64,000 bases of DNA, taken from assembly GCA_934201705.1 (NCBI GenBank), contig CAKPXF010000004.1:66683-130682 (forward strand), read 5' to 3'. Positions 46,180 through 56,203 of the stretch are shown here, piece after piece. The notes beneath the pieces are model-generated. The model made no database searches, was not told the origin of the DNA, and saw nothing but the letters and a program-made list of their open reading frames with translations. Each line of letters starts with the position of its first letter. Position 1 is the stretch's first letter. This stretch comes from an uncultured Bacilli bacterium. GTDB lineage: Bacteria; Bacillota_I; Bacilli_A; RFN20; CAG-631. The position numbers were made by a program, and so were the translations under genes.

Positions 46180-49100
46180 TGGGCTTTGAATATTCTCGCG
46201 AACAAAAGGAAGCTATTTTTTCAAGTGGTGAAAATATTATTGTTTCTGCCGGAGCTGGAAGTGGAAAAACAGCTGTTTTAACTGAAAGAATTAAAAGAAT
46301 ATTGAATGAAGGCACTAAAGCTAATCAGCTTTTAGTTTTAACATTTACTAATGCTGCTGCTAGTGAAATGAAAGAAAGAATTGTTAAAAAAATGCTTCAG
46401 GATGAAAATCTAAAAAATAGAATAAGTGAGGTTGATAATGCTTATATTACAACTTTTGATAGCTTTTCTTTAGCAATTGTAAAAAAATATCATATTAAGA
46501 TGAATTTAAGTGCTAATGTTTCAATAGTTGATGATTGCTTATTAAATGTTAAAAAGAATGAAATACTTGATAATATATTTAATGAGTATTATTCAATAAA
46601 TGATATTAATTTTAATAGATTAATAAAAGAATTAACTAATAAAAATGATACAACCTTAAAGGAAGAAATATTAAAAATAGCTAGTAAAATTGATTTAAAA
46701 ACAAATAGAGATGAATTTTTAAATAGCTATTTAGCTAATTATTTTAATGATGATTATTATAATAAAATATATAATGAATATATAGATTTATTATATGAAA
46801 AGCTAGATTTCATTAAAGAAAATTTAGTATTAATCAAAAATCTTGATGAAGATAAGTTTTTAAAAATATACACTAAGTTACAAGAACTTTTAGATTCTAA
46901 ATCCTATGAAATGATAAGTGCTAATTGTAATATTCAATTTCCAATTCTTAAAAACTTAGAAGAAAATATCAAAACATTAAAGGATACTATTAAGGATACA
47001 TTAGATGAATTAAAGGAATTATGCATTTATAAGGATAGTAAGCAAATAAAAGAATGCTACTTTTATAGCTGTGACTATGTTTTAATTTTAATAGATATTT
47101 TAAAGAAATACTTTAAGCAAATTGATGAATATAAATTAAAATATGAAATGTTTGAATTTATTGATATTTCAAAAATGGCAATTAAAGTAGTTCGTGATAA
47201 TAAAAGCATTCAAAATGAACTAAAAAATACCTTTAAGGAAATATTAGTTGATGAATATCAAGATACTAACGATATTCAAGAGGAATTCATTTCCTATATT
47301 AGTAATAATAATGTTTATATGGTTGGTGATGTAAAGCAATCAATCTATGGCTTTAGAAATGCTAATCCTTTAATATTTAAGGAAAAATATGATTTATATA
47401 GTAAGCATATAAATGGTAAAAAAATAGATTTAAATAATAACTTTAGAAGTAATAGGGTTGTTTTAAAAACTATTAATGATATCTTTGATCATATAATGGA
47501 TGATGCTATAGGGAATGCTAACTTTAAGGAATCACATCGTATGCATTTTGGCTTGCTTGATTATGAAAAGAAAAGCAATGAAAACAAAATAACATTCATA
47601 CAGTATTTAAAAAATAAAGATTTATATAAAAGTAAAGATGTTGATATGTTTTATGTAGCTAAGGATATACTTTATAAAATAAATAATAAAGAGCAAGTAT
47701 ATGATAAGGATAGTAAGGAATTTAGAGATTGTACATATAAGGATTTTGCTATTTTAATGAGTGATAGCTCATTATTTGATAGCTTAGAAAAACTATTATC
47801 ATATAATCATATACCTTGTTTAGTTTTTAAAAATGTTGAGGTTGGTAGTGGCGAAATCATTATTTTATTAAAAAACATTGTTAATTTAATTGTTTTAGAT
47901 TATAGCAAAATATATGATGAATCATTTAAGCATTCATTTTTAAGCGTTGCCCGTTCTTTTATAATGTCTTATAGTGATGAAGAAATTTTTGATTATTTAT
48001 CATTAAATACCTTTAAGGAAAGCCAACTATATAATATTATTCATAAGCTTTCAAAGGAAATATGTATAAAGCCTTTTGTTAATGTTTTTGAAGAAATATT
48101 AGATGAATTTAATATTTATGAAAAATTAATTACTATTGGTAATGTTAAACAAAATATAACAAGAATTGAATATTTATTAAATTTAATTTCTTCATTTGAA
48201 AAGCTAGATTTAACAATTTTTGATTTTAATAGCTATATTGATAGTATTTATAAAAATAATGATAAAATGGAATTTCAATCATCTGGCTTAACATCTAATA
48301 AGGTTAAAATAATGACAATTCATAAATCAAAGGGCTTAGAATTTCCGATAGTTTATTTTATTAATAATGATAAGGAATTTAATAAAAGCGAATATAAGGA
48401 TAAATTGATTTATGATAATAAATATGGCTTTATTGCTCCATTTTATTTAAATGGTGAAGGAAAGAATATTAACTTTTTATTAATGAAGGAAAATAATAAG
48501 GTTAGTATGATTTCAGAAAAAATACGTTTACTATATGTAGCTTTAACAAGAGCTAGAGAGCAAATGATAGTATTAAATCAATTAACTGGTAAGGAATATG
48601 CTTTAGATGATGAAATATTTTCAATTGCTTATCGAAAAAAATATAATAGCTTTAAAGCTATTTATGCTTCCTTAAATAATGTTTTAAAAGACAACATAAA
48701 AGAAATTGATCCATTAACACTTAATATTAATGATGATTATTTAAAAGCTAGTAGTGCTAATTATAATGATTATTTTAAAAAAATCGATAGTAAAATAGTA
48801 AACAAAACTAATATAAATAATTCACATGAAATTACTTTAGCTCATGCTTCTAAGGATGAAGTATCATTAATTGAAGAAAGCATTAAAGAAATCATGGAAA
48901 AGGGTATAGCTTATCATGAATTATTTGAAGGTGTTGATTTTAAAAACTATGATGCTTCTTTATATAATAAGAATGAAAATAAATTAATTACTAGCTTTTT
49001 AAATCAAGATATAAATAAAAATATTAAAAATGCTAATATTTATAAGGAATATGAATTTATTTATCTTGATGATAATAAGCAAATACATGGGATTATTGAC

Positions 49101-49280
49101 CTAATGCTTGAATATGATACTTATATTAATATTATTGATTATAAGCTATCACATACTGAAGATGAAGCTTATATAAAGCAATTAAATAGCTATAAAAAAT
49201 ATATTGAAGGTAAAAGCAATAAAAAGGTTAATATTTATTTATACTCAATATTAAAAAACGAAATAATAAGATTAAATTAA
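46179..49280 (+). CDS. addA: AddA subunit: UvrD-family helicase with C-terminal nuclease
   Basis: 1033 residues (usual about 1200). Walker A AGAGSGKT (24-31), motif Ia LTFTNAAASEM, motif II LVDEYQDTND, motif III GDVKQSIYGFRNA, motif V MTIHKSKGLEFPIVYF, motif VI LLYVALTRAREQM. The C-terminal nuclease keeps GIAYHELFEG, GIIDLMLEY and IIDYKLSHTED (catalytic D-x-K). TAATG overlap with addB shows translational coupling. The ATP-driven partner of the break-repair complex. Confidence 0.93.
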   Translation: MGFEYSREQKEAIFSSGENIIVSAGAGSGKTAVLTERIKRILNEGTKANQLLVLTFTNAAASEMKERIVKKMLQDENLKNRISEVDNAYITTFDSFSLAIVKKYHIKMNLSANVSIVDDCLLNVKKNEILDNIFNEYYSINDINFNRLIKELTNKNDTTLKEEILKIASKIDLKTNRDEFLNSYLANYFNDDYYNKIYNEYIDLLYEKLDFIKENLVLIKNLDEDKFLKIYTKLQELLDSKSYEMISANCNIQFPILKNLEENIKTLKDTIKDTLDELKELCIYKDSKQIKECYFYSCDYVLILIDILKKYFKQIDEYKLKYEMFEFIDISKMAIKVVRDNKSIQNELKNTFKEILVDEYQDTNDIQEEFISYISNNNVYMVGDVKQSIYGFRNANPLIFKEKYDLYSKHINGKKIDLNNNFRSNRVVLKTINDIFDHIMDDAIGNANFKESHRMHFGLLDYEKKSNENKITFIQYLKNKDLYKSKDVDMFYVAKDILYKINNKEQVYDKDSKEFRDCTYKDFAILMSDSSLFDSLEKLLSYNHIPCLVFKNVEVGSGEIIILLKNIVNLIVLDYSKIYDESFKHSFLSVARSFIMSYSDEEIFDYLSLNTFKESQLYNIIHKLSKEICIKPFVNVFEEILDEFNIYEKLITIGNVKQNITRIEYLLNLISSFEKLDLTIFDFNSYIDSIYKNNDKMEFQSSGLTSNKVKIMTIHKSKGLEFPIVYFINNDKEFNKSEYKDKLIYDNKYGFIAPFYLNGEGKNINFLLMKENNKVSMISEKIRLLYVALTRAREQMIVLNQLTGKEYALDDEIFSIAYRKKYNSFKAIYASLNNVLKDNIKEIDPLTLNINDDYLKASSANYNDYFKKIDSKIVNKTNINNSHEITLAHASKDEVSLIEESIKEIMEKGIAYHELFEGVDFKNYDASLYNKNENKLITSFLNQDINKNIKNANIYKEYEFIYLDDNKQIHGIIDLMLEYDTYINIIDYKLSHTEDEAYIKQLNSYKKYIEGKSNKKVNIYLYSILKNEIIRLN

Positions 49281-49302
49281 AAAGAACCTTTCAGTTCTTT
49301 TT
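49279..49302. terminator. Terminator between addA and the convergent DUF523 gene
   Basis: AAAAAGAAC (49279-49287) pairs with GTTCTTTTT (49294-49302) around a 6-base loop. A- and T-runs on both sides allow both directions, although it overlaps the last codons of the minus-strand gene. Confidence 0.75.
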
Positions 49303-49737
49303 ACTAATTATTCTTTCAATATCTTTTTCACTATAGATAGTGAAATTATGCTTTAAGGCTAAGGAAGTAAAAATGCCACTTCCATTAATTATTTTTCCTG
49401 AAAAAGTTCCATCATAGATGTATTTTAGCCCACAGCTTGGGCTTTTTTCCTTAACAATTATAATTTTGACATTTTCTTTAATAAGCTTATCTAATTCTTT
49501 TTTAGCACCATTATAAAAGTTTGCGGTTTTATCTTCATTTATTTTGTTAATAACCTTGTTATCTTTTATTTCACAAGGGATTCGTGGAATGCTCATATTT
49601 CCACTAACCTCTGGACAAATTAAAATAACCTCTTTATCCTTTATATATTCAATTACTGCTTCATTATAGTTGTTTTTACCATCATATTTAGTGTTTTTAC
49701 CAACTAAGCAAGCACTGACTGCAATTTTATTTTCCAT
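49291..49737 (-). CDS. DUF523 family protein
   Basis: 148 residues. Family motifs: SACLVGKNTKYDG (8-20), ICPEVSGNMSIPRIPCEI (about 40-57) and KEKSPSCGLKYIYDG (about 96-110), with conserved cysteines. Function unknown; often predicted to be an Fe-S or metal-binding protein. The start overlaps the end of the CotH gene by 11 bases and has no strong ribosome site of its own, so it is coupled to cotH. Confidence 0.88.
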   Translation of the reverse strand: MENKIAVSACLVGKNTKYDGKNNYNEAVIEYIKDKEVILICPEVSGNMSIPRIPCEIKDNKVINKINEDKTANFYNGAKKELDKLIKENVKIIIVKEKSPSCGLKYIYDGTFSGKIINGSGIFTSLALKHNFTIYSEKDIERIISKKN

Positions 49738-51241
49738 AGTAGTAATCCATTGTGTTTAAACGTCTCTTTAAAAATCTTGTTAAGTAATCATAATGCTCAT
49801 TAATAGAAGCTAATTCTAAATAATCAATTCCTAATGCATATACTTCAACCCAAGTACTTCTTTCATTACTTAATGGCCATTTAGCAACATTTCGATCTTG
49901 AGCCTTTTTTAGTTTTTCTTTAGCAATATCTATTTCATCAAAAACAGACAAAAATACTTCATCTCTTACTTCTTGATAACGTTTCTTTACTAATTCAGTA
50001 AAAGAGTCATTTAAAAATAGTTCTGCATACAATGGATCTTTAGCTCTAACAAAGAGCTCACTATTATAATACATATTATAAATACCAGTATGATCATCAA
50101 CTGCTCCACTTGCTATATCAAAATCCCAAACAGGGCCGGCTGTTAATTTAATGTTTTCAAGTGATGAATCAATATAGTAAAATTGGCTTGTTGAGCCAAC
50201 ATCAACATTTTTAAAGAATTCTTCAACTAAATAATAATCAATAAAAGATGAGATATCTAAGTAATCTGTATAGTTAGGTGAATATAAAGCATTTGATAAA
50301 AATTCATATAGCCATGAAATATCATTATTATATTTTGAAATATTTTTTTCATCATTTTTTTCTATGTATTCTAAATAATCATCATAGCTTGGATATTTGA
50401 ATGAAAAATAATATGATGATTTACCTTCAAATGGAAAGTAAAAATATGCTTTTCCTTCGCCATCTTTATATTCATCCTTTATTCTTTCATCTACTTCTAA
50501 AAAGAATGAGCTTAAGCCATTAGCTGATACTTTATCTTCAATATCAACACGTCCTTTATTTTCTTCCATTTGCTCACAAAGAAGGAATAAGCCATAATAA
50601 TTATTATTTAAATAAACATCAACAAAAATGGAAGATGGTTGGAATCCTAAATATGTTAATTTATTAGCTGTTAAATAAGCTAAATAATTTCTTATGTTAG
50701 ATTTATCATAATAATTAGCTAATAATACCCATTTTTTTGCAGCCTTTAAGCCAAATAATGATTGCTTTTTATCAAATTTTATTTTAAAAGGCTTTTTTAA
50801 AGCAGACTTTGTTGAGTTACCACGAAGTTTTATACCCATAGCTTTACTATCTAGTATTACTTTAGTTTCATCCTGTTCAGTAATACTTAAAGAACCTTTA
50901 GTATATTCATCTATATTATTTTTTAAAAACTCTTCATTTTCAGTAGTAATATTAATTCTATATAAATCATTATCACTACCTAAAAAATTATTGATATTTT
51001 TATCAGTTCTTTCACGCTTTGGAGTTAATTTGGCAAATGTACTACTTTCTTCAATGCTAGATATTTCCTCACTACTTGATTCACTTTCACTACTTTCTAA
51101 TGATGATTCACTTATTATAGATGATGAATCTATAATTGAAGAATCACTTGATGATTCAAATTCACTACTTGAGGTATTAATATTTTGACATGATATTAAT
51201 AATGTTGAAACGATAAGGCAAATAATGTTTTTCCTTTTCAT
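49727..51241 (-). CDS. CotH-family kinase-like lipoprotein
   Basis: 504 residues, ATG behind GGAGAG. Lipoprotein signal peptide with lipobox LLISC (C18), then a Ser/Glu-rich linker (about 22-66), then the CotH domain: KLRGNSTKSALKKPFKIKFD (about 135-154), GLKAAKKWVLLANYYDKSNIRN (atypical protein-kinase-like core), NYYGLFLLCEQME, and GPVWDFDIASGA (metal-binding DFD). CotH proteins phosphorylate spore coat proteins in Bacillus; many occur in non-sporulating species as surface proteins or with polymer-degrading systems. The lipobox places this one outside the membrane, not in a spore coat. Confidence 0.88.
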   Translation of the reverse strand: MKRKNIICLIVSTLLISCQNINTSSSEFESSSDSSIIDSSSIISESSLESSESESSSEEISSIEESSTFAKLTPKRERTDKNINNFLGSDNDLYRINITTENEEFLKNNIDEYTKGSLSITEQDETKVILDSKAMGIKLRGNSTKSALKKPFKIKFDKKQSLFGLKAAKKWVLLANYYDKSNIRNYLAYLTANKLTYLGFQPSSIFVDVYLNNNYYGLFLLCEQMEENKGRVDIEDKVSANGLSSFFLEVDERIKDEYKDGEGKAYFYFPFEGKSSYYFSFKYPSYDDYLEYIEKNDEKNISKYNNDISWLYEFLSNALYSPNYTDYLDISSFIDYYLVEEFFKNVDVGSTSQFYYIDSSLENIKLTAGPVWDFDIASGAVDDHTGIYNMYYNSELFVRAKDPLYAELFLNDSFTELVKKRYQEVRDEVFLSVFDEIDIAKEKLKKAQDRNVAKWPLSNERSTWVEVYALGIDYLELASINEHYDYLTRFLKRRLNTMDYYYGK

Positions 51242-51349
51242 ATAATTGCTCTCCTAAATTGTTTTACAATTTAATAATATCAGTAAATAGATAGTTTTTA
51301 AATGTTTGATTTATATTAAGCAATTTATTGCATATAAATATAATTTATT

Positions 51350-52588
51350 TTACATTAAATACTTCTTTAGCTTATTAATTTGTTCATTCATATCCTTAGA
51401 GCCAGTAAATAAGAAGATATGATTACTATAACGTTTATAAAATTTATCATTGAAATTAAGTATTTTTCTATTATCAACTAATTTATTAATAGCTTTAATA
51501 GATTCTTCTGTATTATTTAAAAATGGTAGTACATAAGTAGTTTTAGCTTTATTAAAAGTATTTTTATAATCATTTAAGAATGTTGTTAGTCTTTTTTCTC
51601 TATCTGGGTGATAAACAATGATTAGCTTTTTCTTTTTAAATTCTTGCTTTATAGCAGCAATAGTAGCTTTTATTTCACTTGGGTGATGGCCATAATCATC
51701 AATAATAACATTACTATTATATATCATTACATTATGTCGTCTTGTTGCTTGGGTGTATGATGAAAGGTATGTCAGTATTTCATTTAAATTCATATTTAAA
51801 TATAAGCAACAGCTAATACATGCTAAAGCATCCTCCAGCTGATGCTTTCCAAAAAATGGTAGATATAAGTTTTTATATTTAGTTTTATTGATAATTAAAT
51901 TAAAGTATGTTCCATCTAATTTATATTTTATATTACGAGCATATACATTAGCTTTAAAGGTGCCATATGTTTGACATTTTTTATAATAGCTAATATTTTG
52001 ATTTAAAATCAATTCATCCTTACTATTATTAAAGAAGTTCATAAATGATTCAACATATTGCTTTTTATTTTTAAAGTATTCAACATGATCATAATCTATG
52101 TTAGTACATATAATAACATTTGGATGGTATGATAAAAAATGGTCTCTGTGCTCACAAGCTTCAAAAACAAAATATTTAGCATTTTTACTCATAAAGCCTT
52201 GACCATCACCAACTAAATAACCAATATCATATTTATGTGATAAAACATGCTTAATCATATTTGTAGTTGTAGTTTTTCCATGACTTCCACAAATAGCAAT
52301 TGAGAAATATTTATTAACAATACTACTTAATAATTCCTGATATGTTATAGTCTTTTTATCATTAAAATCAAATTTATCAATAAAAGCATTTCCTAAAACA
52401 ATTATATCATAATCATCATAGTGCATATTTGAAAGAGAATCGATAATTATTCCATTTTCAATTAATTGATATTGGGTAAATAATTCATGCTCAACATCAG
52501 AACCTCTTACATCATTTCCTAAATTTTTAATAATTAAAGCTAACCCAGACATTCCAGATCCTTTAATACCTACAAAATAATATTTCAT
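51350..52588 (-). CDS. murC: UDP-N-acetylmuramate--L-alanine ligase (MurC)
   Basis: 412 residues, ATG behind GGTGAT. MurC signature GIKGSGMSGLALI (7-19) and RGSD (28-31) for UDP-MurNAc binding, P-loop CGSHGKTTT (100-108), EACEHRDHFL with the metal-binding Glu, and NIDYDHVEYF, ATRRHN, DDYGHHPSE and VYHPDREKR in the C-terminal ATP-grasping domain. It adds the first peptide residue in peptidoglycan synthesis. Slightly short, but all motifs are present. Monocistronic here. Confidence 0.93.
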   Translation of the reverse strand: MKYYFVGIKGSGMSGLALIIKNLGNDVRGSDVEHELFTQYQLIENGIIIDSLSNMHYDDYDIIVLGNAFIDKFDFNDKKTITYQELLSSIVNKYFSIAICGSHGKTTTTNMIKHVLSHKYDIGYLVGDGQGFMSKNAKYFVFEACEHRDHFLSYHPNVIICTNIDYDHVEYFKNKKQYVESFMNFFNNSKDELILNQNISYYKKCQTYGTFKANVYARNIKYKLDGTYFNLIINKTKYKNLYLPFFGKHQLEDALACISCCLYLNMNLNEILTYLSSYTQATRRHNVMIYNSNVIIDDYGHHPSEIKATIAAIKQEFKKKKLIIVYHPDREKRLTTFLNDYKNTFNKAKTTYVLPFLNNTEESIKAINKLVDNRKILNFNDKFYKRYSNHIFLFTGSKDMNEQINKLKKYLM

Positions 52589-52672
52589 AAAATCACCATT
52601 ACATTATATGCAATTGGCTATAAAATTATTTTAAATTTATATATGACTAATAAAGTGAATTGTTTATGTAAA

Positions 52673-52740
52673 ATTTCGCTTAAACGAAATATTTTTCGCT
52701 TAGCGAAATGAAAACGAAAAATAATTTGACATATTTCGTT
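52673..52740. promoter_or_regulatory. Cluster of CGAAA half-sites around the HTH-AAA promoter
   Basis: Two inverted repeats, ATTTCGCTTAAACGAAAT (52673-52690) and TTTCGCT-T-AGCGAAA (52694-52708, perfect), then ACGAAAA (52714-52720) and ATTTCGTT (52733-52740) inside the promoter spacer. At least six half-sites in about 70 bases. This is a typical arrangement for an autoregulatory DNA-binding protein, and the downstream gene carries an N-terminal helix-turn-helix. Confidence 0.75.
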
Positions 52741-52754
52741 ATACTTTGTATAAT
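52726..52754 (+). promoter_or_regulatory. Perfect consensus SigA promoter of the HTH-AAA gene
   Basis: TTGACA (52726-52731), exactly 17 bases, TATAAT (52749-52754). Transcription should start near 52761, just before the AGGTG ribosome site and ATG at 52780. It is the strongest promoter seen in the window, so repression at the CGAAA sites is probably important. Confidence 0.9.
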
Positions 52755-52779
52755 TGGTTTAGAAAGTATAGGTGTAAAT

Positions 52780-54624
52780 ATGGCATATATTGAAAGTAAA
52801 AAAGTGGCAGAAAAGTTAAATCTATCTGTACGTAGAATTCAACAAATGTGTAAAAGTGGAGAAATAATTGGTGCAAAAAAAATAGGGAGAAGTTGGTTTT
52901 TACCAAGTGAATACATCGAAAATAATAAAGAAAGTTTATTTGATGGTAAAAAACAAAAGCCATTACCAATTGGAATTTCTGATTTTAAAAAAGCAATAAC
53001 TGAATATTATTATGTTGATAAAACACTTTTAATAAAAGATTTTTTGGATACAAAGCCTCAAGTATCTTTATTTACACGTCCACGTCGTTTTGGTAAAACT
53101 TTATCTATGGATATGCTACGTGTGTTTTTTGAAAAAACAAATGAAGATACATCACACTTTTTTAAGAATACAAAAATTTGGAATTGTAAAGGAAATTATA
53201 TGGCATATCAAGGCCAATATCCAGTTATATTTTTTACATTTAAGGATGTTAAAAGTAAAACATGGAAAGATACACTTGATAAAATAATAAAATTAATTTC
53301 AATGGAGTATTTACGCCATAATGAACTGGAAAATAGCAAAAAATTGAATGATTATGAAAAATTACAATATAGAAAAATTGCAAATGGTGAAGCAAGTGAA
53401 ATAGATTATCAAATGTCATTACAATTACTTTCATTATTCTTATTTAAGCATTATGAAAAAGAGTGTGTAATTATCATCGATGAATATGATACTCCTATTC
53501 AACAAGGTCATACATGTGGCTTTTACAATGAAACAATTGACTTCATGCGTTCTTTCTTTTCTGGTGGATTAAAAGATAATTCATGCCTTGCATATGGATT
53601 TTTAACAGGCATATTAAGAGTTGCAAAAGAAAGTATATTTAGTGGCCTAAATAATATAAAAATTAATTCTATTTTAGATAATGAATATAGTCAATATTTT
53701 GGATTTACTAAAGATGAAGTAAAGGAACTATTAGCTTATTATAGTTATGATGATAAATATGATGAGGTATGTAAGTGGTATGATGGTTATTTATTTGGTA
53801 ATACTGAAATATTTAACCCATGGTCTGTGATAAATTATGTTGCTGAAAAATGTTTTCCTCAAGCTTTTTGGTTGTCAACAGGTAGTAATGATATCATTGG
53901 TGAAATTGTTGCAAATGCAACAAATGAAACTATAGAAAATTTACATAAATTACTAATAGGAGAGCAAGTTACAACTTATATCGATACAAGTGTAATATAT
54001 CCAGAAATAAATAAAAATCCTTATAGTATATATAGTTTTTTACTTGTTGCAGGATATTTAAAAATCACTAAAACCTATCAACAAAATGATGGCGGATATA
54101 TGTGTGATGTTGCAATTCCAAATAAGGAAATTGCATTTGTGTATGGAAAAGAAATACTAGATAAAACAGGAAATGAAAGTATATCAATTAAAATTCGCCA
54201 AGCTTTATTTCAAGGTAATATAGACGCTTTACAAAAATCACTTGAGGATTTTATGATAGAATCAATTTCATCTTTTGATAGTGCTAGTGAAAGCTTTTAT
54301 CATGGAATGATGCTAGGCCTTTGTGCTATTGTTAATAGTAACTATAAAATTCAATCTAATAAAGAATCAGGATTTGGTAGATTTGATATAGAATTATACC
54401 CAATAGATAAAAAAGATCCTGGGTTTATATTTGAATTTAAACAAACAAATGATGAAAAGAAGCTAGATGAATTAGCCAAAAAAGCTTTAATGCAAATTGA
54501 TGATAAAAAGTATGATACTCAAATGAAATTAAATCACGTTTCAAAAATTATAAAAATTGGAATAGCTTTTAGTGGAAAACACGTAAAAATAGCATCAAAA
54601 GATGAACTTACTAAATACTTTTAA
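52780..54624 (+). CDS. HTH-AAA-PD-(D/E)XK fusion protein (AAA-ATPase-like/PF09820 plus PDDEXK_9/PF08011)
   Basis: 614 residues from ATG 52780; the longer frame begins upstream of the promoter. Residues 1-50 are an excisionase/MerR-type helix-turn-helix (AYIESKKVAEKLNLSVRRIQ, then GAKKIGRSWFLPSEYI). Residues 60-330 are the AAA-ATPase-like domain: LPIGISDFKKAITEYYYVDKT, P-loop-like FTRPRRFGKTLS, and Walker B VIIIDEYDTPI. The C-terminal domain (about 480-600) has the nuclease core FGRFDIELYP and FIFEFKQ. AAA/PDDEXK_9 proteins are widespread in gut anaerobes with unknown function, usually without a DNA-binding head. The fused HTH plus the operator cluster upstream suggest an autoregulated element, perhaps defence or selfish. 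Confidence 0.85.
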   Translation: MAYIESKKVAEKLNLSVRRIQQMCKSGEIIGAKKIGRSWFLPSEYIENNKESLFDGKKQKPLPIGISDFKKAITEYYYVDKTLLIKDFLDTKPQVSLFTRPRRFGKTLSMDMLRVFFEKTNEDTSHFFKNTKIWNCKGNYMAYQGQYPVIFFTFKDVKSKTWKDTLDKIIKLISMEYLRHNELENSKKLNDYEKLQYRKIANGEASEIDYQMSLQLLSLFLFKHYEKECVIIIDEYDTPIQQGHTCGFYNETIDFMRSFFSGGLKDNSCLAYGFLTGILRVAKESIFSGLNNIKINSILDNEYSQYFGFTKDEVKELLAYYSYDDKYDEVCKWYDGYLFGNTEIFNPWSVINYVAEKCFPQAFWLSTGSNDIIGEIVANATNETIENLHKLLIGEQVTTYIDTSVIYPEINKNPYSIYSFLLVAGYLKITKTYQQNDGGYMCDVAIPNKEIAFVYGKEILDKTGNESISIKIRQALFQGNIDALQKSLEDFMIESISSFDSASESFYHGMMLGLCAIVNSNYKIQSNKESGFGRFDIELYPIDKKDPGFIFEFKQTNDEKKLDELAKKALMQIDDKKYDTQMKLNHVSKIIKIGIAFSGKHVKIASKDELTKYF

Positions 54625-54679
54625 TTGTTTAATTTTTAAGCATATGAACTAATCTATCCTTATTATTTTATAAACAAAA

Positions 54680-54722
54680 ACTCCCTATAGTATTAACTAA
54701 AGAGAGTAGTGTTGTTATTTTT
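54680..54722 (+). terminator. Imperfect terminator after the HTH-AAA gene
   Basis: ACTCCCTATAGT (54680-54691) pairs with ACTAAAGAGAGT (54696-54707) at 10 of 12 positions, 4-base loop, followed by a T-rich tract ending in TTTTTT. Confidence 0.55.
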
Positions 54723-54760
54723 TTAAATCCTTAAAAAACTATCAAGGCTTTTTAACTTCA

Positions 54761-54790
54761 CTTACATTTAATAAAATGTAAGATTTTGTT
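54761..54790 (+). terminator. Second hairpin downstream of the HTH-AAA gene
   Basis: CTTACATTT (54761-54769) pairs perfectly with AAATGTAAG (54774-54782), 4-base loop, then ATTTTGTTT. It may be a back-up terminator. The gap from 54625 to 54891 holds no gene. Confidence 0.5.
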
Positions 54791-54891
54791 TCAACAAAAG
54801 TTAATTAATGATTTATAAAGAGTTTACTACTATTGTTCTATAATTATGTAGTTAATTGCTTATATTTATGCTTTGCTATTAATATATTTTG

Positions 54892-56091
54892 TTAATAATT
54901 CTTAAATATTTTTCTAATTTTATAATTCGCATCATATTTTAATGCTTTTAATTCATTATTATCAAGCATGTTATATTTTTTTAAAATAATAGCTATTTTA
55001 TATCTACCAGTTGATGATAATCCATTTTTAAAGAAATATTTTAAATCAACAAGTAAACGTTTATCTATTAATCTTTTATTAAAATAATTTATTAAAGCAT
55101 TTTCAACAGCAAACCAGTTATTTGAATTACTATAGTTTATTTTTAGTTTTATTATTTTATTATGTAATTTTTCATATTTGCTTTCATTGTAATTTGTTAA
55201 ATGTAACCTAATATAAAAATTGTTTTCAAGCTTTCTTTTACTTAAAGCATTTAGCAATTTAACTGATTTCTTTTCACTTAAAATATCATAAATTATATTT
55301 CTTTGTTCAAGATTTACTTTATCAAGAATATTAATTAGTTTTTTCATAATTTTAATATTTTTCTTATTACTAAATAAAATAATTTTTAAAATGTTGGTTT
55401 TAATAGCATTATCGATATCTTTATTAGCTTCTATATATTTTAATAAAAGCTCTATAGAGTCATTAGTAATATAAGTAGCAATAATTGGTAATTGCTTATT
55501 AAAGTTAGCATCATTTAAAATGCAATTTAATAGCTTATTAAAATCTTCTATTTCTTCTTTTTCAATAAAATGGAAATTATTATTTGTAGTATAACCATCT
55601 AAATGCAAATTTGAATTATTGAATTTAATATAATGCTGTTGAACTATTTCCTCAATATGTATATTCATATTTAAATCATTTATTAAAGATATTAAAGAAT
55701 TAATTGAACAACATTCATTAAATGTAAAAAGTTCTTTTTTTAAATTGCTTATTAGTAAATGTTTAATTCTTTTCTCATAGTTAATTTTTTTATTTCTTTT
55801 AAGTATGAAATATAAATTATTAATTAAATAATCAAAATTATAATAATCTTCTATTTTTGTCCTTTTAATTTTATTCCATAGCAAGCTTAAAAAGAAATTA
55901 TCAGCATTATAAAAACTTATTAATTCACATGCAAATGCTGAACGATATTCATCATTTATTAAAAAAGCATAGTTATTTAAAAAGACTTTCTTAATAATAT
56001 TTTTATAATATATAGGATTTTCTTTTTTTAATGCTAATATACATTCACCATGTCCTCTTTTAGCATGCCATAAAAATTCATCTAAATTCAT
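54892..56091 (-). CDS. Hypothetical helical-repeat protein
   Basis: 399 residues, ATG behind AGAGGTGAT. Almost wholly alpha-helical by eye, Asn/Lys/Ile/Leu-rich, with helix pairs reminiscent of HEAT/ARM repeats (for example LLKYIEANKDIDNAIKTNILKI and IMKKLINILDKVNLEQRNIIYDIL). No signal peptide or catalytic motif. Family not recognised. It is the left-most gene of the accessory block and could be an immunity or scaffold protein, but there is no direct evidence. Confidence 0.55.
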   Translation of the reverse strand: MNLDEFLWHAKRGHGECILALKKENPIYYKNIIKKVFLNNYAFLINDEYRSAFACELISFYNADNFFLSLLWNKIKRTKIEDYYNFDYLINNLYFILKRNKKINYEKRIKHLLISNLKKELFTFNECCSINSLISLINDLNMNIHIEEIVQQHYIKFNNSNLHLDGYTTNNNFHFIEKEEIEDFNKLLNCILNDANFNKQLPIIATYITNDSIELLLKYIEANKDIDNAIKTNILKIILFSNKKNIKIMKKLINILDKVNLEQRNIIYDILSEKKSVKLLNALSKRKLENNFYIRLHLTNYNESKYEKLHNKIIKLKINYSNSNNWFAVENALINYFNKRLIDKRLLVDLKYFFKNGLSSTGRYKIAIILKKYNMLDNNELKALKYDANYKIRKIFKNY

Positions 56092-56203
56092 TCAAATCAC
56101 CTCTTTTTAAGTAAATATAATTAAAAATTAATGTACTATGGAATAGGCTTTAACTATAAAACTAAATGGTTTTATTATTAAATATTTTACAAGTTTGGTT
56201 AAT

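Noticed and set aside
50991..51188. 65-codon ORF opposite the CotH linker
   Set aside because: Arises from the serine-rich repeat codons on the other strand; no independent evidence.
52708..52779. Longer start for the HTH-AAA protein
   Set aside because: It lies upstream of the perfect promoter at 52726-52754.
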